Source: Microbacterium sp. LWO12-1.2
GTDB taxonomy: Bacteria > Actinomycetota > Actinomycetes > Actinomycetales > Microbacteriaceae
Reading direction: 5' to 3'
Assembly: GCF_040675875.1 (NCBI RefSeq)
Contig: NZ_JBEGII010000001.1
Span: 3,658,001 to 3,722,000, forward strand
Length of the DNA stretch: 64,000 bases
A program made the translations under genes and the position numbers. How positions within the stretch are numbered: the first letter of the stretch is position 1; the number at the start of each line of letters is the position of its first letter. The notes below the pieces were generated by a model that did no database searches, was not told the DNA's origin, and saw only the letters and a list, made by a program, of their open reading frames with translations. Below are positions 54,669 through 61,773 of the stretch, piece by piece.

Positions 54669-54687
54669 CTTACTTAGCCAAGCCTAA
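54669..54687 (+). promoter_or_regulatory. Second DtxR-like box ahead of the HtaA-like gene
   Basis: TTAGCCAAGCCTAA at 54674-54687 matches 12 of the last 14 consensus bases (13 of 19 overall). It lies 82 bases before the GTG start at 54770, and its TTACTT (54670-54675) could be part of the promoter. Confidence 0.65.
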
Positions 54688-54769
54688 CCAACACCCTACC
54701 TTCGCCCGACTGCATTGCGGCACCGCCGGCGCGCGTGCTCAGCCGCGTGCCCGGGGGCCGTGGAGAATC

Positions 54770-57700
54770 GTGAACGACACAGCCATCGCATCCTCAGGGA
54801 GCACTCGCCTACGCGTACTGCTCGCTGCCTTCGTCTCCTTCCTCCTCATCGCCGCCGGTGCGGTGATCGCCCCGCCCGCGCATGCGGACGGTGGCACCGT
54901 CACCGCCAGCGTCGCCTCCGCCACCTCCTCGGGTGTGAGCGTGCAGGTGCAGGCGAGTGGCCTTCCCGATGTCGCCGGCGCGTATGCCGCCCTCATCGTG
55001 AAGGGCACCGAGAGCGGGCTCACCGGCGCCGGCGGATACGCCGCCTTCGCGATGCCGTTCCCGACCGTCTCCGCCGGAGCGACCTCGTTCACGCTGACTG
55101 CCCCGGCCGGTTCGCTGGACCGTACGAAGGCGTACGAGGTGCTCGTCTGGCAGCAGCACTCGAACCCCGATGCGTCCACCATCTACGGTCGTGGCGACGT
55201 CGTGATCTCGACCGGTCAGTGGGATGCCGTCTTCGGCGCGGCGCCGACCGACCCGGGTGAGACCGACCCCGGCACCGATCCCGGTACCGACCCTGGCACC
55301 GACCCCGGCACCGATCCCGGTACCGACCCGGGAACCGACCCCGGCACGGATCCGGGAACCGACCCCGGCACGGATCCGGGAACCGACCCTGGCACGGATC
55401 CGGTCGAGCCGGAGCCGGTCGATGCATCGATCTCGGTGTTCTTGGCTGATGGGACGACGCCGGCTGCGGGTGTGGCGTTGAAGGCGGGCGACAAGGTCGT
55501 CGTGAAGGGTGCGGGCTATGACCCGACCGCGAACGTCGGTGGCCGGGGGGTTCCGATCCCGGCGAACCTGCCGCAGGGCACGTATGTGGTGTTCGGCAAC
55601 TTCGCCTCGACGTGGCAGCCGTCCGCGGGTGCGGCGAGTTCGAGCCGGTCGGTGGGTTCGCAGGTGTGGGCGTTGTCGGAGGGCGTGCTGAACCAGGTGC
55701 CCTCGCAGTATCAGGGCGCGATCCGCTCGCAGTGGGTGGACATCGCCGCTGACGGCACGTTCACCGCGACGCTGACGCTGAAGGATGCCGCGGCGACTCC
55801 GGGCTCGTACGGTGTCTACACGTACCCGGCCGGTGGCGTCTCGAACGCCGACCAGGAGCGCAGCGTCGCCCTGAACTACGCCAAGACACCGAAGATCGCC
55901 GTCACCTCGACGGTGTCTGCCCTTACGCCCGGAATCACGGCGAGCGTCGCCGGCACCGACTTCGGTGCCGCAGCGGGCGTGTACGCGGCGATCATCGAGA
56001 CCGGCACCGAGGCGAATGTCACCACGGGTGGCGGCTTCCTCGCGATGCAGTTCGTGCGAGGCATCACGGACGGCGCGTTCAGCGTCGACCTGACCGCGGC
56101 GGCGGACACGCTCGACCGCACGAAGACCTACGAGGTCCTCGTCTGGAAGCAGCACACACTGCCCACCGCTGCGACCATCCTCGCGCGTGCCGCGGTGACG
56201 ATCAGCGACGCCGATTGGGACGCGATCTCCCCGGTCGAGCCGGAGCCGGTCGATGCATCGATCTCGGTGTTCCTGGCTGATGGGACGACGCCGGCTGCGG
56301 GTGTGGCGTTGAAGGCAGGCGACAAGGTCGTCGTGAAGGGTTCGGGTTATGACCCGACCGCGAACGTGGGTGGTCGTGGGGTTCCGATCCCGGCGAATCT
56401 GCCGCAGGGCACGTATGTGGTGTTCGGGAACTTCGCCTCGACGTGGCAGCCGTCCGCGGGCGCGGCGTCGTCGAGCCGGTCGGTGGGCTCGCAGGTGTGG
56501 GCGTTGTCGGAGGGGGTGCTGAACCAGGTGCCCTCGCAGTACCAGAATGCGATCCGCTCGCAGTGGGTCGACATCGCCGCTGACGGCACGTTCACCGCGA
56601 CGCTGACGCTGAAGGACACGGCGGCGACTCCCGGTTCCTACGGCATCTACACCTATGGCGCCGGTGGCGTCTCCAACCCCGACCAGGAGCGCAGCGTCGC
56701 CCTGAACTACGGCAAGACCCCCGTCGTCTCCACCTCGGTGAAGTCCGCGACCGCGAAGGACGGCCTGACGGTCACGGCATCCGGAAAGAACCTCGGTGCA
56801 ATCTCCGGTGCCTATGTCGCGCTGATCGAGGCCGGAACCGAGGCGGATATCACGGGGACCAGCGGCTTCCTCGCGATGCAGTTCGTGCGCGGCATCACGG
56901 ACGGCGCATTCAGCGTCGACCTGACCGCGGCGGCGGACACGCTCGACCGCGCGAAGACCTACGAGGTGATCGCGTGGCAGCAGCACACGAATCCGAGTGC
57001 CTCGACGATCTACGCCCGCTCGACGGTCACGATCACGGATGAGAACTGGGCGGCGCTGCAGCCGGCGGCCGCCCCCTCGGTCACCACCTCGGTGAAGTCC
57101 GCGACCGCGAAGGACGGCCTGACGGTCACGGCATCCGGAAAGAACCTGGGTGCGATCCCCGGCGCGTATGTCGCGCTGATCGAGGCGGGCACCGAGGCGG
57201 AGGTCACCTCCGGTGGCGGATACCTCGCGATGCAGTACGTGCAGAAGGTCACGGACGGCGCGTTCAGCGTCGACCTGACCGCGGCAGCCGACGCGCTCGA
57301 CCGTACGAAGTCCTACGAGGTGATCGCCTGGCAGCAGCACAGCTTCCCGAACGCGACCACGATCTATGCGCGCGGCGCGGTCACGATCAGTGACACCCAG
57401 TGGGCGGCTCTGCTCGAGGAAGACTCCGCTGCCGTGGAGACGAAGGTCAAGACGGCGACGGCGAAGGACGGCCTGACCGTCACGGCATCCGGGAAGAATC
57501 TCGGCGCCATCAAGGGCGCCTATGTCGCACTGATCGAGTCCGGCACCGAGGACGACGTCACGGCAGCGGGCGGATTCCTGGCGATGAAATACGTGCAGAA
57601 CGTCACCTTCGGCGCGTTCTCGGTCGACCTCACGACTGCCGCGAAGACGCTCGACCGCACCAAGTCGTACGAGGTCATCGTGTGGCAGCAGCACTCGCTG

Positions 57701-59362
57701 CCCACGGCCGACACGATCTACGCGCGTTCGACGGTGACGATCACCCCTGAGCAGTGGAACACGCTGTTCGACGTCACGGTGCCGGAGACTCCGACGAAGC
57801 CGGTGACTCCGCCGGTGAGCGTGCCGGGTGGTTCGCTCCGCTGGGCGATCTCCTCGACGTTCACGAACTACATCACGAGCGACATCGCAAAGGGCGCCAT
57901 CGACGTGTCGAACGGCGCGACCCGCTCGGGTGGCCAGTTCCAGTTCGGCCAGACGGTCGGCGGCGACTACGACACCGCGACCGGACTCGGCTCGGTCGTG
58001 TACCGCGGTTCGGTGCGATTCACCGGTCACAACGGCGTCCTCGACGTCACGGTCGCGAACCCGCAGATCCGCATCACGTCGGCAGGCGCCGCGACGCTGT
58101 ACGTGTCGAGCGGTGGATCGCAGGTCGCGTTCGCGACGGTCGACCTCTCCCGTGCGGTGCGGACGACGGCGAACGGCGCGGTGACATACACCGCGGCGCC
58201 CACCACGCTGACGGATGCCGGTCGAGACCGCGTGCTGTCGGGCTACTCGACCGTGCTGAACCCGGTCACCTTCACGATCGGCTCGGTGGCGGCAGCGCCC
58301 TCTGGCACCACCGGCACGGTGGCCGCGGCCGTGGTGAAGGCGAAGCAGACGCTTCCCGCCACCCCGCCGAGCGCCGAGGGCATCGTGATCGACGAGGAGA
58401 ACCTCGCCGCGCTCGAGTCCGGGCAGTCGGCGACCATCTCGGCATCCGGCTTCCAGGCGAACGAAGAAGGCATCAAGGTCGTCGTCTACTCGACGCCCGT
58501 GCTGCTCGACACGGTCACGGCGGATGCCGACGGCGTCGCCACCTGGACGGGCACGCTGCCCGCGAGCCTGGAGGACGGCGCGCACACGCTGACCCTGCAG
58601 GGGTCGGTCGATCGCGGTCTGGCGTTCACGCTGACCCGCGCGACGGCCGTGATCGGCGCGTGCACGGTCGAGGGCGCCACGCTCAAGTGGGGCTACAAGG
58701 AGTCGTTCCGCACCTACATCGAGGGCATCGCGAAGGGTGGCTGGACTCTCACCGACGTCGCGTACCAGTACCCCGACTATGTGTGGGAGAGCGGTACCGG
58801 TTCACTCGACGACAAGGCCCTCACCGGGCTGGTCAGCTACGGCGGCAGCATCACCTTCACGGGCCACGACGGCGCGCTGAACACGACGCTGGCGAACGCC
58901 CGGCTCGAGCTGGCCGGCGACACCGGCTACCTCGTGTTCGATGTGACCGGCACCACGCAGGACGGCGCGAGCGTCGACCAGAAGGGCGTGCGCCTCGCGG
59001 AGTTCGCTCTCGGAGACGCCGCGGTCGTCGACGGCGTGCTGTCGCTCGACGCGATCCCCAGCACCCTCACCGAGGCAGGCGCCGCCGCGTTCGGCACCTA
59101 CGCCGCGGGCGAAGCACTCGACCCGGTCACCGCGGTGATCCCGGTCGATGCGGAGTGCGGCACGGTCGCAGAGGAGGAGCCTGAGGCGGAGGCCTCCGGC
59201 ACCGTCACGGCTGTGACGACGGCTGCTGACGCCGAAGGCGCCCCGGTGTGGCCCTGGATCGTCGGTGGCCTGGTCGTCGTCGCTCTGGCCGCGGCCGGCG
59301 GTGTGCTGATCGCCCGTCGCAACAAGAAGCACGAGACGGCCGAGGTGACCACGGAGATCTGA
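54770..59362 (+). CDS. htaA: HtaA-like heme-binding surface protein with long repeat stalk
   Basis: 1530 residues. Signal peptide to about residue 40 ('APPAHADGG'). About seven modules follow: type B at about 41-160, 375-486, 652-765, 769-884 and 888-1002 ('GAYVALIEAGTEADV', 'LDRTKSYEVIAWQQHS'); type A at about 212-374 and 488-651. A DPGT linker of about 50 residues precedes the first type A. Two HtaA domains come next (about 1020-1185, 'GSLRWAISSTFTNYI', and 1302-1465, 'TLKWGYKESFRTYIEG'), then a membrane helix (about 1493-1517) and a basic tail. No LPXTG. GTG start with GGAGA. In Corynebacterium, HtaA takes heme from hemoglobin and passes it to HmuT, which is encoded divergently here. Confidence 0.88.
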   Translation: MNDTAIASSGSTRLRVLLAAFVSFLLIAAGAVIAPPAHADGGTVTASVASATSSGVSVQVQASGLPDVAGAYAALIVKGTESGLTGAGGYAAFAMPFPTVSAGATSFTLTAPAGSLDRTKAYEVLVWQQHSNPDASTIYGRGDVVISTGQWDAVFGAAPTDPGETDPGTDPGTDPGTDPGTDPGTDPGTDPGTDPGTDPGTDPGTDPGTDPVEPEPVDASISVFLADGTTPAAGVALKAGDKVVVKGAGYDPTANVGGRGVPIPANLPQGTYVVFGNFASTWQPSAGAASSSRSVGSQVWALSEGVLNQVPSQYQGAIRSQWVDIAADGTFTATLTLKDAAATPGSYGVYTYPAGGVSNADQERSVALNYAKTPKIAVTSTVSALTPGITASVAGTDFGAAAGVYAAIIETGTEANVTTGGGFLAMQFVRGITDGAFSVDLTAAADTLDRTKTYEVLVWKQHTLPTAATILARAAVTISDADWDAISPVEPEPVDASISVFLADGTTPAAGVALKAGDKVVVKGSGYDPTANVGGRGVPIPANLPQGTYVVFGNFASTWQPSAGAASSSRSVGSQVWALSEGVLNQVPSQYQNAIRSQWVDIAADGTFTATLTLKDTAATPGSYGIYTYGAGGVSNPDQERSVALNYGKTPVVSTSVKSATAKDGLTVTASGKNLGAISGAYVALIEAGTEADITGTSGFLAMQFVRGITDGAFSVDLTAAADTLDRAKTYEVIAWQQHTNPSASTIYARSTVTITDENWAALQPAAAPSVTTSVKSATAKDGLTVTASGKNLGAIPGAYVALIEAGTEAEVTSGGGYLAMQYVQKVTDGAFSVDLTAAADALDRTKSYEVIAWQQHSFPNATTIYARGAVTISDTQWAALLEEDSAAVETKVKTATAKDGLTVTASGKNLGAIKGAYVALIESGTEDDVTAAGGFLAMKYVQNVTFGAFSVDLTTAAKTLDRTKSYEVIVWQQHSLPTADTIYARSTVTITPEQWNTLFDVTVPETPTKPVTPPVSVPGGSLRWAISSTFTNYITSDIAKGAIDVSNGATRSGGQFQFGQTVGGDYDTATGLGSVVYRGSVRFTGHNGVLDVTVANPQIRITSAGAATLYVSSGGSQVAFATVDLSRAVRTTANGAVTYTAAPTTLTDAGRDRVLSGYSTVLNPVTFTIGSVAAAPSGTTGTVAAAVVKAKQTLPATPPSAEGIVIDEENLAALESGQSATISASGFQANEEGIKVVVYSTPVLLDTVTADADGVATWTGTLPASLEDGAHTLTLQGSVDRGLAFTLTRATAVIGACTVEGATLKWGYKESFRTYIEGIAKGGWTLTDVAYQYPDYVWESGTGSLDDKALTGLVSYGGSITFTGHDGALNTTLANARLELAGDTGYLVFDVTGTTQDGASVDQKGVRLAEFALGDAAVVDGVLSLDAIPSTLTEAGAAAFGTYAAGEALDPVTAVIPVDAECGTVAEEEPEAEASGTVTAVTTAADAEGAPVWPWIVGGLVVVALAAAGGVLIARRNKKHETAEVTTEI
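55255..55399 (+). repeat. 12-base tandem repeat coding for DPGT linker
   Basis: The unit GACCCCGGCACC and variants (GATCCCGGTACC, GACCCGGGAACC) recur about 11 times in frame, giving Asp-Pro-Gly-Thr. Codon variants alternate, so the array is not freshly expanded. It makes a stiff acidic spacer in the HtaA-like protein. Confidence 0.9.
55402..55890 (+). repeat. Long direct repeat, copy 1 (type A module of htaA)
   Basis: This stretch matches 56232-56720 almost base for base at a fixed offset of 830, without gaps; differences are mostly single silent changes. It codes a module with 'GYDPTANVGGRGVPIPANLP' and 'SRSVGSQVWALSEGVLNQVP'. Such identity implies recent duplication or gene conversion. Confidence 0.88.
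56232..56720 (+). repeat. Long direct repeat, copy 2 (type A module of htaA)
   Basis: Second copy of the 489-base repeat described at 55402. The type B module between the copies (55891-56231) is more diverged from the other type B modules than the two type A copies are from each other. Confidence 0.88.
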
Positions 59363-59380
59363 TCTCGGACGCATGACCGA

Positions 59381-59415
59381 ACCGCCCTCCCCGCAGCGGA
59401 CGTGGGGAGGGCGGT
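59381..59415. terminator. 12-base stem after the HtaA-like gene
   Basis: ACCGCCCTCCCC (59381-59392) pairs perfectly with GGGGAGGGCGGT (59404-59415), loop 11, followed by TCTCT. Probable terminator of the heme surface protein gene. Confidence 0.82.
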
Positions 59416-59459
59416 TCTCTGCGTGCCAGGTGCGGTCGGGTCGGGTCGAGTTGAGCGGC

Positions 59460-59541
59460 GCGACCTGCAGGAGGAAGTGCGGGATGCAGGACCGATTCCC
59501 CCGGAGTGCTCCTTCACGTCGCACATCCTCCTGCACGTCGC
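59460..59541. repeat. Family C fold-back repeat, copy 2
   Basis: GCGACCTGCAGGAGGAAGTG (from 59460) faces a 21-base arm ending at 59541 (CACATCCTCCTGCACGTCGC), 19 of 21 paired. Lies between the HtaA-like gene and the next gene. Confidence 0.82.
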
Positions 59542-59594
59542 GGGGGAACGCCGGGGGCGCGGGAACCCCGGTGCACAGCGCGCCCGGGCGGTGG

Positions 59595-59600
59595 GACAAT
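59595..59600 (+). promoter_or_regulatory. -10 hexamer GACAAT of a leaderless small membrane gene
   Basis: GACAAT, six bases AGAGAC, then ATG 59607. Confidence 0.5.
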
Positions 59601-59606
59601 AGAGAC

Positions 59607-59921
59607 ATGTCCTCCACCGATTCCCACCAGACCGTCGAAGCGACCGTGCGCCACGTGCCTCGGTACGGCGTGCTGATGGGGATCGGCGTGGTCGTCGGGA
59701 TCATCGCCGCCGGCATCCTCACCTGGATCGGCAGCTTCGAGGAATCCCAGGCTCTCGACGTCGTCTACCCGCCAGGGCAGGTCTTCGGCTTCCTGCTGCT
59801 GTGGACGGTGCCGATCGGCATCGCGCTCGGCGGCGTCGCCGGACTCATCCTCGAGCGGGTCGCCCGCCGGCACGACCGTGTCGTGCGTGTCGAGCGCGAA
59901 ACCATCATCGAAGCCGACTGA
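59607..59921 (+). CDS. Small membrane protein, two segments, unknown function
   Basis: 104 residues: a short soluble leader, segment 1 'YGVLMGIGVVVGIIAAGILTWIG', a loop with 'YPPGQVFG', segment 2 'FLLLWTVPIGIALGGVAGLIL', and a charged tail 'RVARRHDRVVRVERETIIEAD'. I recognise no characterised family; it looks like a short conserved actinobacterial membrane protein. Convergent with a hypothetical gene, 15 bases apart. Confidence 0.75.
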   Translation: MSSTDSHQTVEATVRHVPRYGVLMGIGVVVGIIAAGILTWIGSFEESQALDVVYPPGQVFGFLLLWTVPIGIALGGVAGLILERVARRHDRVVRVERETIIEAD

Positions 59922-59936
59922 CCTTCACCCCTGCGG

Positions 59937-60542
59937 TCACGCCAGCTCGGCGATGACGGGTCGGATGGCCGCGTCGAAGGCGACCACATCGCGACGCAGG
60001 CCGTCGGTCACCGCGACCGTGAGCGCACCGATCCACCAGATCCCGCGCTGCGAGAACGGCAGCACCTGCACGTTCAGCTCGAACGAATGCGCCCGGCGTC
60101 CCACCTCGCGTTCGAACTCGGCGATCGCGCTGGCGTAGGCGCGGTAGGCGTCGCCGCCGGTGTTGCTCTTCATGGAGTTGACGTAGCGGTCATGGGCGGC
60201 GCGGGCGTACCGGAGCGCCTCGGGCGCCTGCGGGGTGATCGCCGCGGCGAGCTGCTCTGCGCCGGACGCGGGGAGAGCGACCAGCGTGTCGAACCCGTCG
60301 ATCAGCTCGAGCGGCACCTCGGACGGATGCGCGCGCGGCTCGACCGTCATGTCCCAGTAGTCGCGCCACTGCTGCTCGATCGCGGGAGCAGCGTCGACGG
60401 CGTCCGGCGCTCGGACCGGCAGATCGCGGAGGCTCGGAAGATCCTCCGGGACCCGGATGCCGATGGCCTGGCGCAGCGCGAGCGCGAGCAGCACGGGAAC
60501 GCTCGCGTCTTCGCGGATGAGCCACTGCGGCTTGTCGGCCAT
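59937..60542 (-). CDS. Conserved hypothetical protein, cytoplasmic
   Basis: 201 residues with no signal or membrane segment. It starts 'MADKPQWLIREDASVPVLLALALRQAIGI' and contains 'RAAHDRYVNSMKSNTGGDAYRAYASAIAEFEREVGRRAHSF', a helical region. I do not recognise a described family. ATG 60542 is leaderless. It is divergent from purM with a short gap, an arrangement that suggests a conserved link to purine genes but no function. Confidence 0.7.
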   Translation of the reverse strand: MADKPQWLIREDASVPVLLALALRQAIGIRVPEDLPSLRDLPVRAPDAVDAAPAIEQQWRDYWDMTVEPRAHPSEVPLELIDGFDTLVALPASGAEQLAAAITPQAPEALRYARAAHDRYVNSMKSNTGGDAYRAYASAIAEFEREVGRRAHSFELNVQVLPFSQRGIWWIGALTVAVTDGLRRDVVAFDAAIRPVIAELA

Positions 60543-60548
60543 GGCCCC

Positions 60549-60554
60549 ATCGTA
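60549..60554 (-). promoter_or_regulatory. -10 hexamer TACGAT of the leaderless hypothetical gene
   Basis: TACGAT, six bases GGGGCC, then ATG 60542 on the minus strand. Confidence 0.58.
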
Positions 60555-60615
60555 GGACGCCGGGGCCCCGGCATCCGAGTCTCGTCGTGCGGAGAGTCGG
60601 GGCCGCTGCGGGCGG

Positions 60616-60621
60616 TAGGCT
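60616..60621 (+). promoter_or_regulatory. -10 hexamer TAGGCT of leaderless purM
   Basis: TAGGCT, six bases GGAGCT, then GTG 60628. Probably serves purM-purF together. Confidence 0.62.
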
Positions 60622-60627
60622 GGAGCT

Positions 60628-61767
60628 GTGGCTGCCTCCCCCACCAATCCCTATTCCGAAGCCGGCGTCGATACCGCTGCAGGCGATCTCGCCGTCGAGC
60701 TGATGAAGTCGTCCGTGCGCGCAACGCACGGCCCTGAAGTGCTCGGCGGTGTCGGCGGATTCGCCGGCCTGTTCGACGCCAGCGCACTGCGCGACTTCCG
60801 CCGACCGCTCCTCGCGACCAGCACCGACGGCGTCGGCACCAAGGTCGCGATCGCGCAGGCGATCGACAAGCACGACACGATCGGCCAGGACCTGGTCGGC
60901 ATGGTCGTCGATGACATCGTCGTGGTGGGTGCGAAGCCGCTCTTCATGACCGACTACATCGCGTGCGGCAAGGTCTTCCCGCAGCGCATCGCCGACATCG
61001 TGCGCGGGATCGCCGAGGCGTGCTCCGCCACCGGTACCGCGCTCGTCGGTGGCGAGACCGCAGAGCACCCCGGCCTGCTGGGCCCGCGCGACTACGACGT
61101 CGCGGGTGCCGCGACCGGCGTGGTCGAGGCCGACGCCATCCTCGGTGCCGACCGCGTGCAGGACGGCGACGTCGTCATCGCGGTGTCGTCCAGCGGGCTG
61201 CACTCCAACGGCTACTCGCTCGTGCGCCACATCATCACCAACGCCGGCATCGGCTACGGCGACAACGCCGCCGATTTCGGCACCACGTGGGGCGAGGCGC
61301 TCCTCGAGCCGACTCGCCTCTACACGCTTCCGCTGCTCCGCCTGATCGAGCAGCTCGGCTCCTCGGCAGGCTCAGCGACCCAGGGCGCCGTCCACGCCCT
61401 CAGCCACGTCACCGGTGGCGGCATCGCCGCGAACCTCGCGCGCGTGCTCCCGCAGGGCAGCTGGGTCGAGGTCGATCGCAGCACCTGGTCGCCCAGCCCG
61501 GTCTTCCGCGTGCTGAGCGACATCGCGGGTTCCACGCTGGAGTCCGCCGAGGGCACCTGGAACCTGGGCATCGGCTTCCTCGCGGTGATCGCCGCGGACA
61601 AGAAGGATGCCGCGATCGCAGCGCTGAACGCGGAAGGCATGCCGTCGTGGCAGGTCGCCACCGTCGGCTTCGGTGCGCGTCCGGCAGGAGAGTTCGAACA
61701 GGGCGCCAAGGGCGTCGACGGCGGAGCGGTGCGCCTCGTCGGTGCATACGCGGACGGAGCGAAGTAA
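60628..61767 (+). CDS. purM: Phosphoribosylformylglycinamidine cyclo-ligase
   Basis: AIR synthetase, fifth step of purine synthesis, 379 residues. 'NPYSEAGVDTAAGDLAVELMK', 'LLATSTDGVGTKVAIAQAIDKH', 'LVGGETAEHPGLL' and 'HALSHVTGGGIAANLARVLP' are family marks. An extra loop at residues about 245-254 ('SSAGSATQGA') replaces the short link usual before the His-Ala motif and is encoded by a degenerate family A repeat. Starts GTG, leaderless; purF follows after 6 bases. Confidence 0.96.
   Translation: MAASPTNPYSEAGVDTAAGDLAVELMKSSVRATHGPEVLGGVGGFAGLFDASALRDFRRPLLATSTDGVGTKVAIAQAIDKHDTIGQDLVGMVVDDIVVVGAKPLFMTDYIACGKVFPQRIADIVRGIAEACSATGTALVGGETAEHPGLLGPRDYDVAGAATGVVEADAILGADRVQDGDVVIAVSSSGLHSNGYSLVRHIITNAGIGYGDNAADFGTTWGEALLEPTRLYTLPLLRLIEQLGSSAGSATQGAVHALSHVTGGGIAANLARVLPQGSWVEVDRSTWSPSPVFRVLSDIAGSTLESAEGTWNLGIGFLAVIAADKKDAAIAALNAEGMPSWQVATVGFGARPAGEFEQGAKGVDGGAVRLVGAYADGAK
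61361..61384 (+). repeat. Degenerate family A repeat inside purM
   Basis: The 24 bases CCTCGGCAGGCTCAG...CAGG differ from the family A form CTTCGACAGG... at two positions. Read in frame it codes 'SAGSATQG'. Confidence 0.7.
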
Positions 61768-61773
61768 TACCCC

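Noticed and set aside
55255..55399. Possible CRISPR or satellite array
   Set aside because: The 12-base period is in frame and codes Asp-Pro-Gly-Thr; there are no spacers.
54809..58585. Minus-strand open frame of over 1200 codons opposite htaA
   Set aside because: Arg/His-rich shadow of the repeats, including antisense of the DPGT array; the plus strand has the signal peptide, HtaA domains and membrane helix.
59170..59362. Sortase signal (LPXTG) in the HtaA-like protein
   Set aside because: No LPXTG-like motif before the last helix; the protein appears membrane-anchored.
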